DNA of 14,364 nt, taken from an uncultured Bacilli bacterium (lineage in GTDB: Bacteria > Bacillota_I > Bacilli_A > RF39 > UBA660). This document shows positions 7,997 through 13,729 of the stretch, piece after piece. The DNA lies in contig CANQPR010000029.1 in the NCBI GenBank assembly GCA_947625715.1, forward strand, positions 1 through 14,364. Reading direction: 5' to 3'. Position numbers and translations under genes: made by a program. The number at the start of each line of letters is the position of its first letter. The first letter of the stretch is position 1. A model generated the notes under the pieces. That model had not been told where the DNA came from. It did no database searches and saw only the letters and a program-made list of their open reading frames with translations.

Positions 7997-9577
7997 TTAA
8001 ATCTTAATTCTAGGCTCTAATGTATCAATTTTTATAGTATGATACAATGCTTGAAATCCCTCAAATATATGATCTATCTCATCATCATCAAGCATCGAAT
8101 CTATATTTAATATCTTATTAAATATAGGGAATAAATCTTTAAAATAATTTTGACACCTTTCTAATTGCATATCATAATTAGAATCATCAATAAATTCATT
8201 TCCAACTTTTTCTAAAACACTAATTAGTTTTTTTGTATCACTAAAACGATTAGCAACTATACGATAAATATCTGCCATTGATAAACCTAATTTATTATAA
8301 AATTCTTCTTCGTATAACTGAACAAGTTTTTTATCTTCATTAAAGTTTGCTTGTGCGTAATAAGTAAAAGTCGTTTCTATATTTTCATGACCAATACGAT
8401 TTTGAATAGCCTTTAAATTCTTACCATGAGCAACATAAAATGATGTATTAGTCGCTCTCATATTCTTTAAAGGAACATCTTTTTTAAGTCCTATCTTTTG
8501 AATAAATAACTTAAATTCTCTTGTATAACGATCAGGATCTACGATATCCATACTATCCCATGCAGTAAAGATAAAATCATCATCATTAATAACAAAGCCA
8601 CAAGCCTCTTTAAATGTTTTATAGTTTTTCAATAATTCTAATACATAACTAGTACATATAATTTCTCGTTCACTTTTCTTACGCTTAACAGGTTTAATAA
8701 TATACCTGTTATCAATTTTAGATTTAACAAAAGCTCTTTCAATACTAATAGTACCACGATACCAATTAATATCGCTCCATTTAATAGCAAGAGCTTCCTC
8801 TCTACGAGTACCCATATCCATCATAAATGTAATTAAAGTTTTAAATCTGATATTTTCAAATTCTAATTTATCTTTAATGTAATGCATTTCTTCTTCAGTA
8901 AAATATTCTTTATCTTCAGCAACAGCATGGGGTTTTCTTTTTACACTATCAAATGGATTACTTGATATAATTTTTAAATCATCTTTAAAATAATTGAATA
9001 TTTTATGAACGAAAGAAAAAGGCTTATAAATGGTATTTTCAGAAATCCTTTTTCCTTTATTTTTCCCTCTAGTTACAGGGCGATCCCATAAGTAATCTAC
9101 AAAAGACTGTGCATAGTCATCATCTACATTATTTATTGGAACATCCAATATTCCATAATCAGAAATATATTTACTATTTTTAAAATTATAAACATCTTCT
9201 TCATAAGTAGATATCTGTATAAATTCTCGTTCATGATCTTTGTTTCTTTCTTTGATATAAAGTTCTATACCATCCCTAACTAAATCATATTTAGTTACTT
9301 TACCTCTAGCATCTTTTAAAGTTTCTTCTTTATCTTTAATTTCTTTTAAATCTGCATCAATTTGTTCTAACATTTCATATTTAGTTTTTATAGCAGTTAA
9401 TAAATCATGAACTAATTTTGTTCTTCTTTTATCAAATGCAGGAATAGATACTCTAAAATCATTAGAACTTAATTCAGTAATATATTTTAAATCTTCATCA
9501 GTAATCCCTAATCGTCTGGCTTCACTATAAGATATAGAAAAACGATCTACTACTTTTTTATTTAAAAGTTTGGCTAT
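7997..9577 (-). CDS. Tyrosine recombinase (integrase), starting at ATA
   Basis: A 526-residue integrase of the phage/Tn916 type that moves the element in and out of tRNA-Trp. Catalytic residues: Arg258 in GTRREEA, a beta-hairpin Lys in the KRKKSE segment (298-302), Arg374, His397 in RIGHE, and nucleophile Tyr407 (10 residues after His397). The usual box II His (H-x-x-R) is Lys371 (K-N-M-R). About 119 residues follow Tyr407, a long extension. Start: the first ATG is at 9373, but the frame is open 68 codons further, in good coding sequence (KKVVDRF to KTKYE), back to ATA at 9577. GGAGG is 8 nt before the ATA and a stop lies two codons upstream. There is no ATG, GTG, TTG or CTG between the ATA and 9373. 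The ATA overlaps the excisionase stop as ATAG. Last gene of the operon. Confidence 0.9.
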   Translation of the reverse strand: MAKLLNKKVVDRFSISYSEARRLGITDEDLKYITELSSNDFRVSIPAFDKRRTKLVHDLLTAIKTKYEMLEQIDADLKEIKDKEETLKDARGKVTKYDLVRDGIELYIKERNKDHEREFIQISTYEEDVYNFKNSKYISDYGILDVPINNVDDDYAQSFVDYLWDRPVTRGKNKGKRISENTIYKPFSFVHKIFNYFKDDLKIISSNPFDSVKRKPHAVAEDKEYFTEEEMHYIKDKLEFENIRFKTLITFMMDMGTRREEALAIKWSDINWYRGTISIERAFVKSKIDNRYIIKPVKRKKSEREIICTSYVLELLKNYKTFKEACGFVINDDDFIFTAWDSMDIVDPDRYTREFKLFIQKIGLKKDVPLKNMRATNTSFYVAHGKNLKAIQNRIGHENIETTFTYYAQANFNEDKKLVQLYEEEFYNKLGLSMADIYRIVANRFSDTKKLISVLEKVGNEFIDDSNYDMQLERCQNYFKDLFPIFNKILNIDSMLDDDEIDHIFEGFQALYHTIKIDTLEPRIKI

Positions 9578-9900
9578 CGATTATTCCTCCAACTATCTAA
9601 TTTTTCAGGAACATCATTGACAACTTTTTCTTGCTTTTGAGATAAGTAATCATCGATGTCACTTAAATTAAAATATCTCTTATTACCAACCCAAGTTACT
9701 TTTAAATCCCCATTATTAATTGCATTAGTTATTATATGTTTAGATAATAATGGATAGAGTTCTATAACCTGATTGATGCTATATAAATCATCAGCTTTAG
9801 CAGTATCAGTTTTTTCTATTATAGTGCCATCTTCATATTCTTTAATTAGTTTACCTATATTTAAAATTAAATCTCCCAACGATAAATTTTTATTATTTAT
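9574..9900 (-). CDS. Excisionase-like DNA-binding protein, starting at ATA
   Basis: A 108-residue protein with a winged-helix DNA-binding domain of the excisionase/MerR-like type: YSINQVIELYPLLSKHII (helix-turn-helix), then a wing VGNKRYF and helix SDIDDYL. Such proteins bend attachment-site DNA and steer the integrase towards excision, which fits its place directly before the integrase. Start: the first usable standard codon is a TTG at 9879, 29 nt or more from the ribosome binding site. The ATA at 9900 (ATA AAT AAT AAA) lies 8 nt after GGAGG, so I start there. There is no Met codon anywhere in the gene. An ATG nearer the site belongs to another frame that stops after three codons. Confidence 0.78.
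   Translation of the reverse strand: MNNKNLSLGDLILNIGKLIKEYEDGTIIEKTDTAKADDLYSINQVIELYPLLSKHIITNAINNGDLKVTWVGNKRYFNLSDIDDYLSQKQEKVVNDVPEKLDSWRNNR
9586..9590 (-). promoter_or_regulatory. Ribosome binding site of the integrase (GGAGG, ATA 8 nt downstream)
   Basis: GGAGG inside the last codons of the excisionase gene. The only initiation codon at suitable distance in the integrase frame is ATA (9577-9575), overlapping the excisionase TAG. Confidence 0.7.
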
Positions 9901-9908
9901 ACATCACC

Positions 9909-9913
9909 CCTCC
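9909..9913 (-). promoter_or_regulatory. Ribosome binding site of the excisionase (GGAGG, ATA 8 nt downstream)
   Basis: GGAGGGG just after the preceding gene. It fixes the start at ATA 9900 rather than TTG 9879. Confidence 0.6.
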
Positions 9914-9916
9914 AAA

Positions 9917-10318
9917 TTATAATCTAGGAATATCATGAGTTTTCTCTAAATTATTAGTTATAACTTCCATGATAAAATCTCTTGCTTTTTTATGCATCTC
10001 ACGAGCTTTTACATCTTCAAAAGAATAGGTTTCTAAATCAGCACCATCCCACATATTTAATTCATTACAATTAATATGCTTACCAACAATAACCTCAATG
10101 TGATTATTCATAGATCTATTGCTAGGCAAATATACCCAAAGACATAAATCAATTAAAGGATTATATTTATCATATAATTTTAAAACAGAGCCTTGCTCTT
10201 TACCATTATTAAAATTTTCTGCAACACCATCAATATTAATTTGAACTTTATATAACTCATTAATTACAGATTTAATAACATCTTCACTTTTTTTAACTTT
10301 TTCATTCCATACTATCAT
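9917..10318 (-). CDS. Unrecognised protein, paralogue of the 236-residue operon protein
   Basis: A 133-residue soluble protein that I do not recognise. It shares an ordered set of matches with the protein at 12,685-13,395: an N-terminal helix, a F-N-N-x-x-E-Q-G segment (36-43), L-x-L-x-D-x-Y (46-52), a hydrophobic LCLW strand (58-61), I-x-V-I strand (74-77) and an N-C-N turn (83-85). It starts with a normal ATG whose A overlaps the preceding stop as ATGA. GAGG lies 10 nt upstream, so translation is probably coupled to the 244-residue gene. One of only two operon genes with an ATG start. Confidence 0.75.
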   Translation of the reverse strand: MIVWNEKVKKSEDVIKSVINELYKVQINIDGVAENFNNGKEQGSVLKLYDKYNPLIDLCLWVYLPSNRSMNNHIEVIVGKHINCNELNMWDGADLETYSFEDVKAREMHKKARDFIMEVITNNLEKTHDIPRL

Positions 10319-11049
10319 ATTTTTATATCCTCACTTATACTTAATATTTCTTTTACATAATCATCAGGAATATTATTTATTAAATAATCATTAAAATAAT
10401 CAATCCAACTATCTTTAATATTATAATAATCTTTATCAGAGTAATTTAATGAATTTAATCTTGTTGCTCGATCTTCTTCATACCAATCACTATAATCATC
10501 TAATTCTTCAATAGCAGATTTAACATTAGAAAAATTATCAAGAATTTCTAAAAACTTACCTTTTTTACTATAACTGCTATCATTTATAAAATCATACAAT
10601 GAATCAAGATCATCACTATATCCATTGTCATCCCATTGAGATAAGCCTCCATTTTCTACCTGATAATTAAAATTACCAAACTTAACTGCAATTTTTTCAT
10701 AGTCAGTTAATTGATTTAAAAATTCTTCTCGGCTCATATTATTATCTTTCCATTTATCGTAAGCATGATCCATAATAAACTGCCATAAATCATCGGTTTT
10801 ACCATTTATAATATCTTTTAAAACTTCTTTATTAAGAGTCGATTTAATTTCAAAAAGATTTTCAATTGATGCAATATCTTTTTCACGAACACACTCATTA
10901 AATTTTTGAACTTCAACATCTGTAAATTCTACATCAATTTTTGGATTATACAAATGAGTATACAATTTTGCTAATTTTGTAATATCTAAATCTTCATTCA
11001 TTAAATTTAAATATTCCACAATATTATTTATAAAAATTTTATTTTCTAT
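10315..11049 (-). CDS. Acidic DUF4375/DMP19-like protein, starting at ATA
   Basis: A 244-residue, strongly acidic, Tyr-rich protein. The central part (about 115-180) carries Y-E-K, Y-Q-V-E-N-G-G-L-S-Q-W (129-139) and a downstream helix FLEILDNFSNVKSAIEEL. This order resembles the DUF4375 family (E-V-x-N-G-G-x-x-Q-F), which includes the DNA-mimic protein DMP19 of Neisseria. A DNA-mimic role would suit an operon with ArdC, but this is inference. Start: a GTG at 11019 is in frame but 37 nt from the ribosome binding site. ATA at 11049 is 7 nt from GGAGG, followed by GAAAAT, and overlaps the stop of the 52-residue gene as ATAG. The tail ends DIKI. Confidence 0.75.
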   Translation of the reverse strand: MENKIFINNIVEYLNLMNEDLDITKLAKLYTHLYNPKIDVEFTDVEVQKFNECVREKDIASIENLFEIKSTLNKEVLKDIINGKTDDLWQFIMDHAYDKWKDNNMSREEFLNQLTDYEKIAVKFGNFNYQVENGGLSQWDDNGYSDDLDSLYDFINDSSYSKKGKFLEILDNFSNVKSAIEELDDYSDWYEEDRATRLNSLNYSDKDYYNIKDSWIDYFNDYLINNIPDDYVKEILSISEDIKI

Positions 11050-11204
11050 TTCAAATCCTCCTTAAAATATTTATCCCAATCACTAATTTTAAAAATTCTG
11101 TGATGATAAATCATATATTGTTCTTTTAAATTTAAAGGGGATATCATTAAATAACGATGTCCCCAAAATTTAATCCATTTCCATTTTAATTTAGTTATTT
11201 TCAT
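11046..11204 (-). CDS. Small basic protein, 52 residues, unrecognised
   Basis: Starts MKITKLKWKWIKFWGHRY and has a Lys/Trp/His-rich, basic composition, unlike its acidic neighbours. No signal peptide or membrane segment is obvious. Its ATG overlaps the ArdC stop as ATGA, and its own stop overlaps the ATA of the next gene as ATAG. It thus links two genes without a gap, which supports it being translated. A basic partner or nucleic-acid binder is possible, but there is no direct evidence. Confidence 0.6.
   Translation of the reverse strand: MKITKLKWKWIKFWGHRYLMISPLNLKEQYMIYHHRIFKISDWDKYFKEDLK
11057..11061 (-). promoter_or_regulatory. Ribosome binding site of the DMP19-like gene (GGAGG, ATA 7 nt downstream)
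   Basis: Lies within the last codons of the 52-residue gene. The nearest alternative, a GTG at 11019, is too far away to use it. Confidence 0.7.
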
Positions 11205-12241
11205 ACTTTTAATGCCTTATATTCATCAGCCCATAATCCAAGATTTTCCTCATACATTTTATTATAGTTATTAATTATCTTTTTTGAATAATTAACTATG
11301 GTATTGAAAGAATCTTCTATTTCTTGAAAATCTTTTTCTTTACTCCAAGAATAAAGATACATTTGTGAATAATCTCTTGTATCTAATCCTAGATATTTTG
11401 AAACAACATAGGCAATAGATTCAGCCTCAGTCTCATACTGATTTCTATGTTCCTGATATTCTTTATTATTATTTTTTAAATGTTGATGAGCAAGACCATG
11501 AGCATATTCGTGAACAATAACTTTTAAACGCATTAAGTTGCTTAATCCTTTTTTAATAACTATGGTATTATTTTTCATATCACAATAACCTTTAGATCCA
11601 TCATTTAAATCTTCATATTTAACCTTAAATCCATCTTTATATATGGCTTTAATAAAAGTATCAGCAACACCATCAGCAGATGGATCTTCTAAAACAGGAT
11701 TTAATTCTTCCTCAATAACTTCCAAAGGCATATCTGTTTGACTTGCATCAAAGACAGTACCAACACCAAAATTAGTTACTTTTTCTTTATAAAATGAAAC
11801 TGAATTATCTTCTTTATCCTTATATTTTTTTAGTTCTTCTTCATTTAACATAAAGAGTGGTTTTATTTCAAATGTTCCATCATCTTTATTAATTTTAGCA
11901 AACCTTAAAAATGATGGAATTAATATTTTCATACCTGTTTCATCTTTTTTTACTTTATAGCCCATTTTTGAAAATGTCCTAAAAGATGCTACATATTTAG
12001 CATTAGGATTTTGTAACCAAATTAAGCATTGATTATTAAATGAATAATTATTAAAGTTAATAATGTTATCTAAAAATCTTTTAATATCAGACTCATCTTT
12101 AAAACTATCAATAGCTTGTTTTTTTAAATTAGTTAAAATATTTTTAACTTCATTATCCAATTTTTCTTTTTCCTTTTCATCCTTTAAATTCTTTGCTTTA
12201 AAACTTATTTCTGCAATTTGTTTTATTTGATCTTGTATTAT
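11201..12241 (-). CDS. ardC: ArdC-type anti-restriction protein, starting at ATA
   Basis: A 346-residue protein with both ArdC halves. The N-terminal single-strand-DNA-binding domain (about 45-120) has Y-S-F-N-N-Q-C-L-I-W, V-A-S-F-R-T-F and the G-x-K-I-L-I-P strand. The C-terminal metallopeptidase-like domain has HEYAH (244-248) and a following E-T-E-A-E-S (270-275), the usual zinc-binding layout. ArdC proteins protect incoming conjugative DNA from restriction. Start: a TTG at 12160 is in frame, but the ribosome binding site is over 80 nt away. At 7 nt from GGAGG stand two consecutive ATA codons (12241 and 12238), directly after the upstream stop, and the first Met codon is at residue 93. The added 27 residues are Lys/Glu-rich and helical. 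Confidence 0.88.
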   Translation of the reverse strand: MIQDQIKQIAEISFKAKNLKDEKEKEKLDNEVKNILTNLKKQAIDSFKDESDIKRFLDNIINFNNYSFNNQCLIWLQNPNAKYVASFRTFSKMGYKVKKDETGMKILIPSFLRFAKINKDDGTFEIKPLFMLNEEELKKYKDKEDNSVSFYKEKVTNFGVGTVFDASQTDMPLEVIEEELNPVLEDPSADGVADTFIKAIYKDGFKVKYEDLNDGSKGYCDMKNNTIVIKKGLSNLMRLKVIVHEYAHGLAHQHLKNNNKEYQEHRNQYETEAESIAYVVSKYLGLDTRDYSQMYLYSWSKEKDFQEIEDSFNTIVNYSKKIINNYNKMYEENLGLWADEYKALKV

Positions 12242-12248
12242 TAATATT

Positions 12249-12253
12249 CCTCC
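12249..12253 (-). promoter_or_regulatory. Ribosome binding site of ardC (GGAGG, ATA 7 nt downstream)
   Basis: Directly follows the TAA of the 139-residue gene. Tandem ATA ATA codons occupy the initiation position. Confidence 0.7.
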
Positions 12254-12673
12254 TTAAATATTTATATTTTTGTTATTATTGTAGACATCTTTTACTTTGT
12301 TAAATATAGTGTCATCTGATAAGTTAGGGTAATAAGATTTGACTATATCTATAACATTTTGATAATCATCAGTATAATAACATTCGTGATTATTTAACTC
12401 ATCTTCTATTAAATCTTCAATTTTTATTTTACTAGTAAAATCTTGTTTTAATTTAGGCAGAGTTTTTTTAAAAAAGTTAATATATTTATTTTTATTGGAT
12501 TTATGAATATATGCACCAGCACCTGCTGAAATGTAGTCAGAATCAGGTGCGTTTTTATGGGTTTTATTTTCATCAAATTGCTCTTTATTAAATGCCCAAA
12601 AGACACCAATTTTTTTAAATTCATTATCAAAGTCATCATCAAATTTTTTCTTTAAATTATAATAATTTTCTAT
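12254..12673 (-). CDS. Hidden Met-free gene, 139 residues, starting at ATA
   Basis: A full-length coding frame without a single ATG, GTG or TTG start, so ordinary gene finding misses it. It begins ATA GAA AAT TAT 7 nt after GGAGG, runs 139 codons and ends in TAA immediately before the ardC ribosome binding site. It fills the whole gap between two operon genes. The protein is acidic. Visible segments: V-F-W-A-F-N-K-E-Q-F (26-35), S-A-G-A-G-A-Y-I (53-60), and E-L-N-N-H-E-C-Y-Y-T-D-D-Y (94-106). This pattern recalls small element-borne proteins of the DUF7659 kind (FAF-x-x-x-QF ... G-G ... NHE ... T-x-D), a recollection I could not test. The function is unknown. Confidence 0.85.
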   Translation of the reverse strand: MENYYNLKKKFDDDFDNEFKKIGVFWAFNKEQFDENKTHKNAPDSDYISAGAGAYIHKSNKNKYINFFKKTLPKLKQDFTSKIKIEDLIEDELNNHECYYTDDYQNVIDIVKSYYPNLSDDTIFNKVKDVYNNNKNINI

Positions 12674-12680
12674 TTTAATA

Positions 12681-12685
12681 CCTCC
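12681..12685 (-). promoter_or_regulatory. Ribosome binding site of the hidden 139-residue gene (GGAGG, ATA 7 nt downstream)
   Basis: Overlaps the TAG of the 236-residue gene (TAGGAGG). Apart from ATA no initiation codon exists in the frame that follows. Confidence 0.75.
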
Positions 12686-13395
12686 TATATATTTATACTC
12701 ATATCAATTTCATAATCTATCTCACTATCTATGAAATTTTTAAGTCTTTCTTGCATACCTAACATTAAAGTAGTGCTACTAGTTAAATCAGGATTCCACT
12801 CCTCAAAAGTAAGATTATCAAACTCATCATGATATTGATCTTTATATTTTGAATATCTTAATCCTAATTTACCATTAGAAATAATGAGATCACAAAAATA
12901 TAATCGATCAACATCCTCGAATGTTGCTAAATCGTAGTAATCTTCATATTCTAAATCGCTTGAATCAATAGCAATATGCTGTAAATCATTAAGACATTTA
13001 TGCATTTTAAATTTAGTAGTATATTCTTCAAGAAAATTTTTATTAAATTGTTTTTTTATAACATTGTAAGTATAATTTACTGCTGACTTATAATCACCCA
13101 CATTGAAATATTTAGCTGATTGCCATGCTTTATCATCAAACATACAATTATTATTACAACATGATTTGTCGGCTATAATAACCATAATGTCATCACTATT
13201 GCGATTTTCACAAGCCCAAATTAATAATTCACTTTCATAATCATCGTTTAACTCAAGCATCAAGCCTTGCTCTCTACAATTATTAAACACTTTATAATAT
13301 CCACTTATATTATCTGAAACATTATGTAATTTTTTTTCTAGTAATTTAAAGAATTCTTCGCTAACCATTAAACTTTTATCTTTTATAAATTCTAT
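12685..13395 (-). CDS. Unrecognised acidic protein, 236 residues, starting at ATA
   Basis: Its first 120 residues are related to the 133-residue protein at 9,917-10,318: shared E-Q-G (43-45), L-x-L-x-D-D-Y, L-L-I-W (57-60), an I-M-V-I strand (70-73) and a Cys/Asn-rich turn, here with C-C-N-N-N-C (79-84). The second half (about 130-236) is extra and rich in Asp and Tyr. No catalytic motif is evident; the Cys cluster could bind metal. Start: an ATG at 13368 exists 27 nt downstream, but the position 7 nt after GGAGG is ATA (ATA GAA TTT), like its neighbours. The tail ends SINI. Confidence 0.72.
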   Translation of the reverse strand: MEFIKDKSLMVSEEFFKLLEKKLHNVSDNISGYYKVFNNCREQGLMLELNDDYESELLIWACENRNSDDIMVIIADKSCCNNNCMFDDKAWQSAKYFNVGDYKSAVNYTYNVIKKQFNKNFLEEYTTKFKMHKCLNDLQHIAIDSSDLEYEDYYDLATFEDVDRLYFCDLIISNGKLGLRYSKYKDQYHDEFDNLTFEEWNPDLTSSTTLMLGMQERLKNFIDSEIDYEIDMSINI

Positions 13396-13402
13396 ATTTA
13401 TT

Positions 13403-13407
13403 CCTCC
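13403..13407 (-). promoter_or_regulatory. Ribosome binding site of the 236-residue gene (GGAGG, ATA 7 nt downstream)
   Basis: Immediately follows the TAA of the 81-residue gene (TAAGGAGG). An ATG 35 nt away is the only standard alternative. Confidence 0.65.
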
Positions 13408-13653
13408 TTATATTTTAACATCTTTATCAATAGCATAATCATCTATGTCAAATCCTAAATCATCATTACCCATTAGTGCATCAACTTTTTGTGCTACCTC
13501 CCAAGTTGGAGCAGAGTAAAGATTATATTCGATATTATCTTTGCGAATAACTCGATTTGTTTTTTCTAATTCATTAAAAAAAGGAATATCATTTTTGTTA
13601 AAAATCATAAAATAATATCCTGATTTTAATGCTACTTTATCATTATTTTCTAT
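13408..13653 (-). CDS. Unrecognised protein, 81 residues, first gene of the operon, starting at ATA
   Basis: A small acidic protein that I do not recognise. It contains a NLYSAPTWEVAQKVDALMG helix segment in its second half and ends DKDVKI. An ATG at 13608 is in frame, but GGAGG at 13661-13665 is 52 nt before it. ATA at 13653 is 7 nt from that site and followed by GAAAAT, as in two other operon genes. No convincing sigma-A promoter is visible in the 76 bp before it, so it is either read from a weak promoter or by leakage through the preceding terminator. Confidence 0.7.
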   Translation of the reverse strand: MENNDKVALKSGYYFMIFNKNDIPFFNELEKTNRVIRKDNIEYNLYSAPTWEVAQKVDALMGNDDLGFDIDDYAIDKDVKI

Positions 13654-13660
13654 TTTAATT

Positions 13661-13665
13661 CCTCC
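13661..13665 (-). promoter_or_regulatory. Ribosome binding site of the 81-residue gene (GGAGG, ATA 7 nt downstream)
   Basis: First ribosome binding site of the operon, in TTAAGGAGG. It places the start at ATA 13653. Confidence 0.65.
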
Positions 13666-13682
13666 TTAATTTTTTTAACAAC

Positions 13683-13709
13683 AAAAAAGACTATCAATTT
13701 TTGATAATC
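13683..13709 (-). terminator. Intrinsic terminator after the GyrI-like gene
   Basis: A 9-bp stem (13701-13709 with 13689-13697, one G-T pair) and a 3-nt loop, followed on the minus strand by six T (13683-13688). It separates the GyrI-like gene from the downstream operon. Confidence 0.8.
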
Positions 13710-13729
13710 TTACTCACACAAATTGTAAT

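Noticed and set aside
9569..9600. Excisionase-integrase fusion by programmed frameshift instead of an ATA start
   Set aside because: No slippery heptamer is present, a good GGAGG sits 8 nt before the ATA, and the same ATA arrangement recurs at six other genes.
12448..12642. A 64-codon open frame with an ATG on the minus strand
   Set aside because: It lies in another frame of the 139-codon ATA gene, has no ribosome binding site and a low-complexity product.
9575..13665. ATA starts as random ATG-to-ATA decay of a dying element
   Set aside because: Seven of seven strong ribosome binding sites show it, the reading frames are intact and internal ATG codons are unaffected.
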